Assembly (NCBI RefSeq): GCF_014195325.1
Contig: NZ_JACIBK010000003.1
Span: 310,001 to 374,000 of the forward strand
DNA from: Rhizobium sp. BK650
Lineage (GTDB): Bacteria; Pseudomonadota; Alphaproteobacteria; Rhizobiales; Rhizobiaceae
Direction of reading: 5' to 3'
DNA: 64,000 nt
Positions 17,331-25,961 of the stretch are shown here, piece by piece (position 1 is the first letter of the stretch; each line of letters opens with the position of its first letter). Position numbers and translations under genes: made by a program. The notes under the pieces were generated by a model. The model was not told the DNA's origin and ran no database searches. It was given only the letters and a program-made list of their open reading frames with translations.

Positions 17331-17551
17331 TTAAGCTAGAACCTGCGGAGTGGCCCGCAGATCGATCGTATTGGGCTCCCGACCTGGCTGCCAGGAAAAC
17401 CAGATAGCGATCGGGCGTCGGTAATACCTGTTGAGGGCGTCGGCCGCGTCCTTCTCAAGCGCGTCCGTTCTTTCGGACTGTCGGCAACATTCCGTTCTTC
17501 GTAGATCACAGTGTCCTCCCCAGCGTTGCGATCTAACTCCAGATCATGCAC
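17331..17551 (-). pseudogene. Possible small gene with an internal frameshift
   Basis: Two frames on the minus strand each read like protein and join near the sequence for ERT (about 17463). The first half from GTG 17551 is HDLELDRNAGEDTVIYEERN followed by VADSPKERT. The second is DALEKDAADALNRYYRRPIA, then IWFSWQPGREPNTIDLRATPQ up to the stop at 17331. A one-base change would give one product of about 73 residues. I do not recognise the family. The rest of the 17217-17705 interval shows nothing else. Confidence 0.3.
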
Positions 17552-17705
17552 GCAAACGCATCCGTCCGATACGGACCAAGGTCCGGGGGCGGTAAAGAAG
17601 AGGGCCGGGCTGCGGCGCGCGGACCGCCCGCTTGAACCGCATTGGCAGCCTCTTGGAAATCCCGCGGGTTCAAGTCAAGATGGCGCCGTTCCGGGGGAGA
17701 GGTTG

Positions 17706-18179
17706 ATGGAGAACCACGAGCCGTTTTTGCGTGAGGCGATCGCGCTTTCGAAATCTGCGATGGAAAACGGCGACGAACCGTTCGGCTCGGTGCTGGTGAA
17801 AGACGGCGAGGTCATCCTGCGCGCCGAAAACACTGTCTTCACCGGCCGCGACATGACGAACCACGCCGAACTGAACCTGGTCAAACTGGCGGCGCAGCAT
17901 TACGACACTGCTGATCTCGCCGACTGTACGCTTTATACCAGCACGGAGCCGTGCGCGATGTGCTCCGGGGCGATCTACTGGTCGGGCATCGGGCATATGG
18001 TGTTTGCGTGCTCCGAAGTGCGGCTTGGCGAGATCGCCGGGATCGGATTGAACGTGCCGAGCCGAGCGGTGCTGCAAACCGGCGCGCGCATCGTCACCGT
18101 TGACGGACCGACGAACCTCGAAGAGGAAGCCGCCGCGGTCCATCAGGCATTCTGGCCGAAACATCTGGGCAAGGCTTAG
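17706..18179 (+). CDS. Nucleoside deaminase (CMP/dCMP-deaminase fold)
   Basis: The 157-residue zinc enzyme has the full cytidine-deaminase-fold site: His53 and Glu55 in TNHAELN and the PCxxC of TEPCAMCSGAIYW (Cys83, Cys86). The size and the motif MCSGAIYWSGI place it with guanine/cytosine/tRNA-adenosine-type nucleoside deaminases rather than dCMP deaminase. The ATG at 17706 follows GGGGGAGAGG. Hydrolytic deamination of a base or nucleoside in the cytosol is expected; the substrate cannot be settled from sequence. It stands alone. Confidence 0.85.
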   Translation: MENHEPFLREAIALSKSAMENGDEPFGSVLVKDGEVILRAENTVFTGRDMTNHAELNLVKLAAQHYDTADLADCTLYTSTEPCAMCSGAIYWSGIGHMVFACSEVRLGEIAGIGLNVPSRAVLQTGARIVTVDGPTNLEEEAAAVHQAFWPKHLGKA

Positions 18180-18253
18180 GCGGCGTGGTCAAATTTGAGT
18201 GTTGCTTTTACGCCGGTATTGCGGTCGGTGCGGCATGAGGCCAATCTCTGGTT

Positions 18254-18544
18254 ATGTCTCAATATTCCTACATTCGCGTCCGTTGGCTTCATTCATCTTC
18301 TGATGATCCGGCAGACCTTTGGAGCGAGCTTGACGCGGATCGGGAGGAGGTTCGGAAGGTCGAAATATGGTCTGACGGACGGGTAGGCTATGCTTCCGAC
18401 GCAGGAGAGATCAGTGGAACGCGGCTCGGTAAGGTTCCCGTTCCTCCTTTGAATGAGATCAACCTAGACCCGCAATTTCAGGCCAAGGCGATCACCAAGG
18501 CAGATTTTGAAACGTGCTGGCTTGACGCTATCGGAAAGGATTGA
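18254..18544 (+). CDS. DUF6881-like small protein
   Basis: The 96-residue product begins YSYIRVRWLHSSSDDPADLW and continues with RKVEIWSDGRVGYASD, TRLGKVPVPPLNEI and a short helical C-terminus (ADFETCWLDAI). I recognise this as a DUF6881-type protein, a family of small single-domain proteins often found as scattered accessory genes; an immunity-like role has been suggested by context in some genomes but is not established. Base composition is lower in GC than the neighbours and an IS remnant follows within 30 bp, so it belongs to a small accessory patch. Confidence 0.65.
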   Translation: MSQYSYIRVRWLHSSSDDPADLWSELDADREEVRKVEIWSDGRVGYASDAGEISGTRLGKVPVPPLNEINLDPQFQAKAITKADFETCWLDAIGKD

Positions 18545-18570
18545 TTCAAGGCTCCCTTTTGGAGGCAGGT

Positions 18571-18755
18571 TTGAGCCGTGGCGATCCCACCGAAGCAGAA
18601 TGGCGCATTTTTGAAGGGCTTGCTGCTGACTATTGGCGAAGCGGCGGATTGTAAGGCGTATGATGTTTTGATCGACCTACCCCAGCACACCGGATGCCGA
18701 CATGGTCCACCTCACCACCGCCAGATACTGGCTTAGATTTGTCCACGCCGCCTAG
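18571..18755 (+). mobile_element. Remnant of an IS5-like transposase
   Basis: The frame from TTG 18571 reads SRGDPTEAEWRIFEGLAADY and stops at 18654; this is the typical N-terminus of IS5-family transposases (SRGDLTDAEW). A second piece at 18693-18755 reads DMVHLTTARYWLRFVHAA, like the C-terminus of the same class. The 800-900 bp between them in an intact element are missing, so this is an internally deleted copy. Confidence 0.6.
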
Positions 18756-18779
18756 CTTGATCGGTTCAGCGTTGACTGG

Positions 18780-20663
18780 CTAGCGCAGCGCCCTGAGCGC
18801 ATTCACGATCACGGCCACATCGATCGCCTCTTGCAGCAGGGCGCCCGTGACCGGCGGCAGGAAGCCGGCGCCGGCGAAGATCATGGCGACGAGCGAAAGG
18901 CCGATGCCGGCGAGAATGCTTTGGACGGCGATGGCGCGGGAACGCCTGGCGATTTCGATTGCGACGGCGATCCTGTTCAGATCGCTACGGATCAGGACGA
19001 TATCGGCGGCTTCGGCGGCGGCCGCCAGATTGGTGGCGCCGACGGCAATGCCGACATCGGCGGCTGCGAGCGCCGGGGCGTCGTTGACGCCGTCGCCGAC
19101 CATCATCACCCTTCCGGCCGCCCGTTCCCTGGTGATGACCTGGACCTTCTCGACGGGGGAGAGCCGCGCCTCGACCGCATCCAGCGACAGGGAACCGGCA
19201 ATGGCGGCGGCGATACTTCGCTCGTCGCCGCTCGCAAGCACGATCCGGCCGAAACCGAGCTTGCGCAGCTTTCCGATGAGGTCGACGGCATCGCCGCGCA
19301 GCCGATCCTCGAAACCGATTTCGCCGGCAAGCCGGCCGTCGAGGAAGACCTTTGCCTGCATCCGGCCTTTCTTTCCGCCTTTCTGGCCGGCGGCGCGGGA
19401 GGGCTCGTCGTCCGGCGTGAAGTAATTGTCGCCGCCGACGCTCACCCTGATGCCGTCGACAAGCCCGGAAATGCCGGCGCCTGCAAGCTCCGATACCTCA
19501 GTGGGGCGTGACAGCGCGAGCCCACGCCTCTGCGCCTCCTTGACGATCGCCCGCCCGACAACATGCGACGATGCCTGATCGAGCGAGGCGGCAAAACGCA
19601 GGATCTTGTCTGCGCCTTCGGGCGCGTCGATCGAGACGACTTCCGGATCGCCCGCCGTCAGCGTGCCGGTTTTGTCGAAGACCGCGACAGAGGCGTCCGC
19701 CAATACCTCCAGCGGACCTGCGCCCTTCACCAGCACGCCCGCCTTTGCCGCCTTTGAGGTGCCGGCAGCGAGCGCGACGGGAACGGCAAGGATCAGGGGG
19801 CAGGGGGTTGCGACGACCAGAACCGCGACGATGCGCGCCATGTCGCCGGACAGGATGGCGGCGCTGGCCGCGATTGCCAGCGTCAGGAGGAGAAAAATGA
19901 TCGCATAGCGGTCGGCGAGGCGCGCAATGCGCGCCTTGGAGCGCCTGGACGCCTCGACTAGCTTGACGATACCGGAATAGGTGCTGTCTTCGGCGCGGCT
20001 CTCTACCTTGATCTCGACCGCATCTCCTGCATTCGTCGCGCCGCTTTCGATCCGCGCGCCCTTCGACAGGGGAACCGGGAAGGCTTCGCCGGTCAGGACG
20101 GATTGATCGATCGATGCATTTTCCGACAGCAACATGCCATCTGCGGGCACGACATCGCCCCTGCGGATCATTAGGACATCACCCACTGCAATATCCGGAA
20201 TGGCAACTTCCTCCAGCCGGTCTTGCAGCAGGCGAAGTGCCGTTCGCGGCACCTGCGCCAGGAGCGCCGACATGCCTTCGTCGGCGCGCCGATGAGCATA
20301 GGCTTCCAGAAACTGGCCCCCGGCATACATCAAAGCGACAATCGCTCCAGCCAGATATTCGCCGAACCAGAGGGTTGAGCCCATGGCGAGCGCGGCGATC
20401 AGGTCGAGACCAAAATCGCCGTTTCTGAGCTTGGCAACGATGTCGAGCAACAGAAAGGCAAGGGCAACACCGGTGCTTGCCGCTAGGGCAAGCCGGCTCG
20501 CCTCACCGAAATCCATTAGGAAAAGGAAGAAAGCGCCCGCGAGACCGAGTACCGCTGCCGCCGCCATGATCGTCGACTGCAAGCCGATGTCAGTCACCCA
20601 TGCGCGCGGTTCGCCGGAAACGCCAATTCGGGGCTGAGCTTTCGCCTCGTCCAAAACGCTCAT
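18780..20663 (-). CDS. Heavy-metal P1B-type ATPase with a TPC motif
   Basis: The 627-residue pump has no N-terminal metal-binding domain. Membrane segments lie at about 30-120 and 252-300, followed by the P/N domains and two C-terminal segments. Asp330 in DKTGTLT is phosphorylated; TGEAFP (191) and GDGVNDAPAL are the actuator and hinge motifs. The membrane motif is TPCPL (286-290) rather than the CPC of copper and zinc/cadmium pumps, so the metal is uncertain; TPC pumps have been linked to nickel/iron. GGGAGG precedes the ATG. No metal regulator or chaperone gene adjoins it. Confidence 0.9.
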   Translation of the reverse strand: MSVLDEAKAQPRIGVSGEPRAWVTDIGLQSTIMAAAAVLGLAGAFFLFLMDFGEASRLALAASTGVALAFLLLDIVAKLRNGDFGLDLIAALAMGSTLWFGEYLAGAIVALMYAGGQFLEAYAHRRADEGMSALLAQVPRTALRLLQDRLEEVAIPDIAVGDVLMIRRGDVVPADGMLLSENASIDQSVLTGEAFPVPLSKGARIESGATNAGDAVEIKVESRAEDSTYSGIVKLVEASRRSKARIARLADRYAIIFLLLTLAIAASAAILSGDMARIVAVLVVATPCPLILAVPVALAAGTSKAAKAGVLVKGAGPLEVLADASVAVFDKTGTLTAGDPEVVSIDAPEGADKILRFAASLDQASSHVVGRAIVKEAQRRGLALSRPTEVSELAGAGISGLVDGIRVSVGGDNYFTPDDEPSRAAGQKGGKKGRMQAKVFLDGRLAGEIGFEDRLRGDAVDLIGKLRKLGFGRIVLASGDERSIAAAIAGSLSLDAVEARLSPVEKVQVITRERAAGRVMMVGDGVNDAPALAAADVGIAVGATNLAAAAEAADIVLIRSDLNRIAVAIEIARRSRAIAVQSILAGIGLSLVAMIFAGAGFLPPVTGALLQEAIDVAVIVNALRALR

Positions 20664-20863
20664 GGCCGCACGCCTCCCATTTTCCGCTTGGGCTTTCTCT
20701 TGGATGCGCAGGATCGATGCTTAGATTCATCGCCAGGCGTCCGTTATGCGCCCTTTATGCGCCCGGCAATGTGGCACAGTAACAGGATTTCTCCTTGATC
20801 TCACTCAAGCTGCGCCTGCCCGATTGGCATGACTATGTGTCAGAAGCGGTCATAGCGACATTG

Positions 20864-21256
20864 TCAGCGACGATTTCCCGTGTTGTCGTAGCGGAGTGTG
20901 GCCGCCTCGACCTTGTCGCCGTTGGCTGCTGCCCATGAACACAGCGCTTCAAACGGCTCCCGTAGTGAATGGCCTAGTGGAGTAATTGCATATTCCACGC
21001 CAATCGGCTGCGTTGGGAGTACGGTTCTCGTCACAAGGCCGTTCCGCTCAAGCCTCTTCAAAGCGTCGGCCAGAGCCTTGTGCGTGATCCCATCGAGACG
21101 CCGCTTGATCTCGTTGAAGCGCGAGGGTTTGGGACAGATCACTGTCAGTATCAGGATCGTCCATTTATCGGCGATCTTGTCGAGCACCGGGCGAACCCGT
21201 GCCATGTCGTCAAAGGCGGACTGAGAAAGTGCTTCCAAGCCAGTATACTCGTTCAT
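20864..21256 (-). CDS. HxlR-family transcriptional regulator
   Basis: The 130-residue protein is a MarR-like winged helix of the HxlR type: VLDKIADKWTILIL, RFNEIKRRLDGITHKALADALKRLERNGLV and YAITPLGHSL are the diagnostic blocks. One cysteine (VICPKP) lies next to the first helix, so thiol-based sensing is possible, as in HypR/QorR relatives. It is divergent from an SDR gene with an 81-bp gap that contains an inverted repeat, the classic arrangement for a regulator and its target. Confidence 0.9.
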   Translation of the reverse strand: MNEYTGLEALSQSAFDDMARVRPVLDKIADKWTILILTVICPKPSRFNEIKRRLDGITHKALADALKRLERNGLVTRTVLPTQPIGVEYAITPLGHSLREPFEALCSWAAANGDKVEAATLRYDNTGNRR

Positions 21257-21289
21257 ATCTAGGCTACTTCAGGTGCGTAATTGATACCA

Positions 21290-21306
21290 GATATAGGACG
21301 TATATC
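21290..21306. promoter_or_regulatory. Inverted repeat in the hxlR-SDR promoter region
   Basis: GATATA-GGACG-TATATC is a perfect 6-bp inverted repeat. It lies 34 bp before the HxlR start and 32 bp before the SDR start, so it is placed to control both. It is a candidate HxlR operator. Confidence 0.45.
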
Positions 21307-21337
21307 ATGACGAGACCATCAATTGAAAGGATTCACG

Positions 21338-22069
21338 ATGGCTCGAATGAGTAACAAGGTTGCCCTGATCGTCGGGGGCGCCAAGGGTATCGGCTTGGCA
21401 GTTGCAGAGCGGCTTTCTGCCGAAGGGGCGAAGGTCTTCATTACCAGTCGCAGAAGTGAAGATGCCGAGAAGGCGGCCAAGGGTATCGGGAATGACGCGG
21501 TCGGCATTGCCGCCGATGCCAGTGTGCCCGAAGATATGGTGGAGGCTGTCGAAAAAGTGCGCGAAGCATGCGGCCGTATTGACGCGCTCGTATTGAATGC
21601 AGGCCTTTCCGAGCCCGCGCAAATCGCCGACATAACGCCAGACCACTTCGACCGCCACTTCGGCGTCAACGTCCGCGGGATGGTTTTCGGTCTGCAGGCT
21701 GCTCTCCCCGTAATGACAGGAGGTGGGTCGGTCGTCCTCGTCGGATCCATCGCCGATAGTGCGGGCTACGCTTCGTACGGAACCTATGCCGCCACCAAAG
21801 CAGCCGTTCGTTCCTATGCCCGAACCTGGACGGCAGAACTCGCGCCCAAGGGTATACGCGTCAACGTTGTTGCGCCAGGTCCAACGGATACGGAAATGAT
21901 GGCTGCGGTTCCGGAAGACATGCGTGCGGCGCTTGTCGCTCCGATCCCGATGGGGCGAATGGCGCGGCCTTCAGAAGTGGCTGCGGCCGCCTTGTTCTTG
22001 TTGAGCGATGACGCGAGTTACATCGCTGGTGCCGAACTCTGCGTCGACGGCGGCTTGCGGCAGGTTTAA
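21338..22069 (+). CDS. Short-chain dehydrogenase/reductase, HxlR-controlled
   Basis: The 243-residue protein has the classical SDR layout: GGAKGIGLA nucleotide-binding loop (residues 13-21), NAG near 90, YGTYAATKAAV with catalytic Tyr and Lys, and a C-terminal AELCVDGG. ITSRRS after the second strand suggests preference for NADP(H). I use ATG 21338, 7 nt after AAAGGA. It is divergent from hxlR and probably induced by a toxic electrophile or quinone, as in other HxlR-SDR pairs; the substrate is unknown. A strong hairpin at 22085 ends the transcript. Confidence 0.9.
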   Translation: MARMSNKVALIVGGAKGIGLAVAERLSAEGAKVFITSRRSEDAEKAAKGIGNDAVGIAADASVPEDMVEAVEKVREACGRIDALVLNAGLSEPAQIADITPDHFDRHFGVNVRGMVFGLQAALPVMTGGGSVVLVGSIADSAGYASYGTYAATKAAVRSYARTWTAELAPKGIRVNVVAPGPTDTEMMAAVPEDMRAALVAPIPMGRMARPSEVAAAALFLLSDDASYIAGAELCVDGGLRQV

Positions 22070-22084
22070 GCTTACCTCCAAACG

Positions 22085-22114
22085 CTGTACCCGATCTGAG
22101 GAGATCGGGTACAG
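22085..22114 (+). terminator. Hairpin terminator after the SDR gene
   Basis: CTGTACCCGATCT and AGATCGGGTACAG form a perfect 13-bp stem with a GAGG loop, 15 bp past the stop codon. Only a short AT-rich stretch follows. Confidence 0.65.
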
Positions 22115-22340
22115 TAATTGAAAGCGTTCGAGATGGAAAAAGACACTGGATACCGACTGCGATCATGTCAGCGACTCTGTTCTCCACGGACCCGTTCATC
22201 TCTCGTGAAGCGCCCGCTTCGGGCCGAAAGCGGCCAATAACCGGCCTGCTTGCCGATAGCATTGCCAATCGCAGAACATCGAGGCTCGCGAATGTGCTAC
22301 ATTGCGCCATCACGTGCTTCTGCAGCGGGAGGGATCGAGA

Positions 22341-24101
22341 ATGCAGCGCAAGCTGGCGACGATCATGGTCGCGGATTTCGTCGGCTCCACTCCCGCGATG
22401 GAAACGGACGAAGAGGGAGCGATCAGCCGGATCGACGCCGTCCTCGAAACCGTTCGCGTGGTCGTCCAGCGCCATGAAGGCCGCGTCTTCGGCACGGCGG
22501 GCGATGCCCTGCTTGCCGAATTCGCCAGCCCTGTCAATGCGCTCCGGTCCGCCATCGAAGCGCGCGCCGAGATCGCAGCCCTGCCTGGAGCGAGCGGCGG
22601 CGATATGCGGTTCGGCCTACATGTCGCCGATGTCGTCGTCGTTGGCTCGGATCTGCGCGGCGACGGAGTGAATATCGCCGCGCGCATCGAGGCGTCTGCG
22701 CCGCCTGGCGCAATCGAGGTCTCAGGACTGCTCTACGATCAGGTCCGGCGGGTCTCGCCCTGCGGGTTCGAAGATGTCGGCGAACGGCAGCTGAAGGGAA
22801 TTCTGGAGCCGATCCGGATTTACCGGGTGACCGAACTGATAGACCGTCACGTCTTTCAGTTCGCGCCGACGCGATCCGCCCCCAATGCCGTTCAGGCTCC
22901 TCGATCCAACTCGATCGCCGTGGCGCGGTTCGACGTGGCGCCCGGCGCAGTGGCGGACCAATGTTTCCTGGCGGAGGGCATTACGGACGACCTGACGCTC
23001 GAGCTCAGCCGCCTCAAGGGGCTGTTCGTCAGTTCCCGCTCGGCAGCAACCGCACTGACGACAAAAGACCCGGTCGAGATCGGCCGCCTGCTCGGCGTCG
23101 GCTACGTCATCAGCGGCTCGATCCGGCAAGCGGGCGATGACCTGCGGATCAATATTTCCCTTACGGAAACCGCGGAAGGCCTCGTCATCTGGTCGGATCG
23201 CATCAAGCGTCCATTTGGCGAGCTGCTCGATGTGCTGGATGAGATCATCGCGCGTGTTGCAGCAACCGTGTCCGGACGCATCGAGCAGTCGGAACTTGCG
23301 GCAGCGCGGCTGAAGCGGCCGGAAAACATGACGGCCTACGAGTATTATCTGCGGGGTCTCGACCATCACCGTCTGGTGGGCGTCTCGGATTTTCACATCC
23401 ATGAAGCCATGGCCTGGTTCGAGCGGTCGATGGCTGCCGACCCCGGTTTCGGCCGTCCCTTCGCGATGCATGTCTGCTCGTGGAGCAACCTGCCGAGCTT
23501 CGACATGCAAAAGGCCGAACAGCAGGTTGCGCACGCGCTCGCCCTCGACCCGTCCGACCCGGAAGCCCACCGCATTATGGGCGCGATCAAGATGAAGTCG
23601 GGCGATTTCGTTTCGGCGCGTTACCATCACATTCGCGCCCATGAGCTTGCGCCGAACGACGCCTATATTCTCGGCCGCAGCGCGGCCTTCTATGTCTACG
23701 CGGGCGAGGCCGAGCACGCGCTCGAGATGCTCGATCGCGCCGAGACGCTCGATCCCTTCCTGCCGGTCTGGATCACCGAAGATCGGGTGGCGGCCCTCTA
23801 CGCGCTCGGTCGTTTCGAGGAGATGATGCAGGTGGCGCTGACATTGCCCTTCCAGACCAGGCGCAAGTCGCTCTACCAGGTTGCGGCCAGCATGGCCTGC
23901 GGCGACGCCGGAAAGGCGGAATTCCTGGTTCGGGAGGCGCTTTCCCTCGATCCGGGCCTGTCAGCGGTCTACATTCGGATGCAGGAAACCTATGCGGAGG
24001 AGTCCGTCACCGAAACCCTCGTTGAGCGGAATTGCGACGCCGGCCTGCCGTCGACGCCGCGCAAGCCTGCGGCTCGGAAGAAATCGCTGTTCCTGCGATG
24101 A
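22341..24101 (+). CDS. Class III adenylate/guanylate cyclase with TolB-like and TPR regions
   Basis: The 586-residue protein starts at ATG 22341 after GGGAGGG. Residues 1-170 form a class III cyclase catalytic domain: Asp12 (VADFVGST) and Asp55 (GTAGDALLAEF) are the two metal ligands, and VNIAARIEA carries the transition-state Asn/Arg pair. Residues about 195-320 match the TolB-like FlgO-type domain common behind rhizobial cyclases (ADQCFLAEGITDDLT, VISGSIRQAGDDLRI). The rest is TPR-like helices (ADPGFGRP, ALDPSDPEAHRIMG). Rhizobia carry many such cyclases. cAMP is the expected product, made in the cytosol. Confidence 0.88.
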   Translation: MQRKLATIMVADFVGSTPAMETDEEGAISRIDAVLETVRVVVQRHEGRVFGTAGDALLAEFASPVNALRSAIEARAEIAALPGASGGDMRFGLHVADVVVVGSDLRGDGVNIAARIEASAPPGAIEVSGLLYDQVRRVSPCGFEDVGERQLKGILEPIRIYRVTELIDRHVFQFAPTRSAPNAVQAPRSNSIAVARFDVAPGAVADQCFLAEGITDDLTLELSRLKGLFVSSRSAATALTTKDPVEIGRLLGVGYVISGSIRQAGDDLRINISLTETAEGLVIWSDRIKRPFGELLDVLDEIIARVAATVSGRIEQSELAAARLKRPENMTAYEYYLRGLDHHRLVGVSDFHIHEAMAWFERSMAADPGFGRPFAMHVCSWSNLPSFDMQKAEQQVAHALALDPSDPEAHRIMGAIKMKSGDFVSARYHHIRAHELAPNDAYILGRSAAFYVYAGEAEHALEMLDRAETLDPFLPVWITEDRVAALYALGRFEEMMQVALTLPFQTRRKSLYQVAASMACGDAGKAEFLVREALSLDPGLSAVYIRMQETYAEESVTETLVERNCDAGLPSTPRKPAARKKSLFLR

Positions 24102-24337
24102 GGATCGCTAGGGCATCTGCTCGGCGGCTCCGGCGCGTCGTTGCCGGCCAAATCGCGCTCCCGCCCACGAGGAGTCGGGGATATTCTGAAGCGTGCCGCA
24201 ATCTCTCGTCCAATTGCAGATGGGAGCTCCTTGAAAAATATCATGCGGCGATGTGACCGGTTTGCCGCTTCGTGACCTTGCCGGCGGGTCGCGGATCGAT
24301 TTGGCTAGGCCCCATCGAGAGCAACCGGAGCGCCAGC

Positions 24338-25132
24338 ATGACCAGCCTTGAGCGATGGACTGCCCACATGCCGATGTCGGACCCTGGCCTCCACGCGAAA
24401 ACCATCGCCTCTTTCCCTGACGAGGTCGGGCATCTGGCCGGCATCGTTCAGGGCCTTCTGCTGCATTCCAGCTGGCTCTCGGACTATGGTCTCGACGCAT
24501 CGACGCTCGGGCCGACCGCACGGCAGACCCTGTCCATTGCCGAGCGGCTTGCCGATATCATGAAGCGCGACGACCGTCCTCTCGGTCAGGCCCGCCCTGC
24601 CGACAGGCGATCCGTCGGGACGTGCCGGGATTTCGCGCTCATGCTCTGCGCTTTTCTGCGGGGCAAGGGCGTTCCTGCGCGTGTGCGCTGCGGCTTCGCG
24701 TCCTATTTCTCCGGGGGATGGGAAGATCACTGGATCTGCGAATATCAGGATGGCGAGACCGGTAGGTGGCGGCTTGCCGACGCGCAAATAGACGCGATGC
24801 TGAGGCGCAAAATGCATATCGAATTCGATGCCGCGGACATGCCCCGCAACGCTTTTCTGATGGCGGGGGAGGCGTGGTTGACGTGCCGTCGCGGCGAGGC
24901 CGAGCCCGCAAGCTTCGGGCATGAGAACACGACAGGCCTGTGGTTTCTCAAGGTCAATGTCCTGCGCGACCACCATGTCCTCAACGATCGCGTGACCTCC
25001 GAATGGGATCGCTGGCGCGAGGCGCCGGAGGCAGGCCGACTGGTCCCGCATGATGAGTTGGCATGGCTGGACGATCTCGCCTCCCGCCCGCATCAGCCGC
25101 TTGTCGCCCGCAAGCCGGACTGGCTGGCCTGA
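24338..25132 (+). CDS. Transglutaminase-like protein
   Basis: The 264-residue protein carries the papain-like triad of transglutaminase-core domains: Cys96 in GTCRDFALMLCAF, His131 in DHWICEY and Asp148 in RLADAQID. There is no signal peptide or membrane segment, so it is probably cytosolic. I use ATG 24338 with CCGGAG upstream; the frame is open to 24272. Bacterial members of this family are proteases or peptidoglycan/peptide hydrolases more often than cross-linkers. Neighbours give no clue to its substrate. Confidence 0.8.
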   Translation: MTSLERWTAHMPMSDPGLHAKTIASFPDEVGHLAGIVQGLLLHSSWLSDYGLDASTLGPTARQTLSIAERLADIMKRDDRPLGQARPADRRSVGTCRDFALMLCAFLRGKGVPARVRCGFASYFSGGWEDHWICEYQDGETGRWRLADAQIDAMLRRKMHIEFDAADMPRNAFLMAGEAWLTCRRGEAEPASFGHENTTGLWFLKVNVLRDHHVLNDRVTSEWDRWREAPEAGRLVPHDELAWLDDLASRPHQPLVARKPDWLA

Positions 25133-25140
25133 AGCACCGG

Positions 25141-25166
25141 CCCGAAAACGGATACCGATTTTCGGG
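25141..25166. repeat. CGATTTTCGGG-type hairpin repeat
   Basis: CCCGAAAA and TTTTCGGG form an 8-bp stem around a 10-nt loop directly after the transglutaminase stop. It is related to the hairpin at 4429-4451 and lies between convergent genes, so it may terminate both. Confidence 0.5.
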
Positions 25167-25232
25167 AAATCTTGATACGTGGGTTCAAAGGGGCGAAGCG
25201 CCCTTGGTAGACGCAGTTGGATGCGCTGCGCT

Positions 25233-25805
25233 CTACGCCTTCAGCCGGGCGAGCTGCGGGCCGACGATCGCGGCGAACAGGTTGCGGTCGGCGAGGGCGC
25301 GGGCCGACAGCATGGCGCCATGGACCGAGGCCATCAGGATCTGCGCTTCCTCTTCGGGCGATCCGGCAAGCCGGAAGAGCTTCTGCTCGGCGCCGGCCTT
25401 CAGCACTGATGTCAGCCAGGCGGCGAGATTCTCGAAATGCCGGCGCACGTGGGATGCGACAGTATCCGGCAGCATCTGCATTTCGCTGGCGAGCATAGCG
25501 CAGACGCAGAAAGGTTCTGTCGCGTCGAGGATGCAGGTCCGCCAATAATTCACGTAGGCCTGCAGCTGCCCTGCAGGACCGGGGACGCGTTCGCGAAGCG
25601 CATTGAGGCCGGCTTCGGCGCGCTGCGTATAGCGGTCGACGAGGACCTGCACCAATTCGGCCTTAGTCGGGAAATGGTGATGGATGCTCGCCTTGCGGAT
25701 GCCGATCGCATCGGAAATATCGGCATAGCTGAAACCGTTATAGCCTCCCGCCACGACGAGGTTCTGCGCCACATCAAGGATTTTTTCCGAGGTCGTCTGT
25801 TCCAT
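25233..25805 (-). CDS. TetR-family regulator
   Basis: The 190-residue protein has a TetR N-terminal helix-turn-helix (ILDVAQNLVVAGGYNGFSYA, then DISDAIGIRKASIHHHFPTKAELV; residues about 8-55) and a helical ligand domain with two close cysteines (EPFCVCAML). It is divergent from a DUF308-like membrane protein gene. Two palindromes sharing CTACC/GGTAGG lie in the gap, and one begins 9 bp from its own start codon, so autorepression and control of the neighbour are likely. Confidence 0.9.
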   Translation of the reverse strand: MEQTTSEKILDVAQNLVVAGGYNGFSYADISDAIGIRKASIHHHFPTKAELVQVLVDRYTQRAEAGLNALRERVPGPAGQLQAYVNYWRTCILDATEPFCVCAMLASEMQMLPDTVASHVRRHFENLAAWLTSVLKAGAEQKLFRLAGSPEEEAQILMASVHGAMLSARALADRNLFAAIVGPQLARLKA

Positions 25806-25813
25806 GATGCTGG

Positions 25814-25829
25814 CCTACCTGCTGGTAGG
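25814..25829. promoter_or_regulatory. TetR operator, site 1
   Basis: CCTACC-TGCT-GGTAGG, an inverted repeat just upstream of the TetR start. It shares its arms with the site at 25929. Confidence 0.65.
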
Positions 25830-25928
25830 GAGCCTGTCAAGTTTACCTGTTCGGGCGATTTCACGGATATGTGTTTGGGCCAGCACGGTTAGGCGGCCCA
25901 CGGCTGGTTGACTCCCGAAATATATCTA

Positions 25929-25940
25929 CCTACTAGTAGG
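25929..25940. promoter_or_regulatory. TetR operator, site 2
   Basis: CCTACTAGTAGG is a perfect 12-bp palindrome 21 bp before the DUF308-like start codon. The extended form CTACCTACTAGTAGG resembles site 1. A repressor bound here would block the downstream gene. Confidence 0.65.
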
Positions 25941-25961
25941 AAGACAAACAAGGAGCCTGTC

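Noticed and set aside
22722..23717. Long open frame antisense to the adenylate cyclase gene
   Set aside because: Shadow of a high-GC gene: arginine/histidine-rich, no domain, no ribosome site. The same applies to antisense frames at 29807-31783, 34979-36574, 52806-54905, 28430-29947 and 55861-57096.
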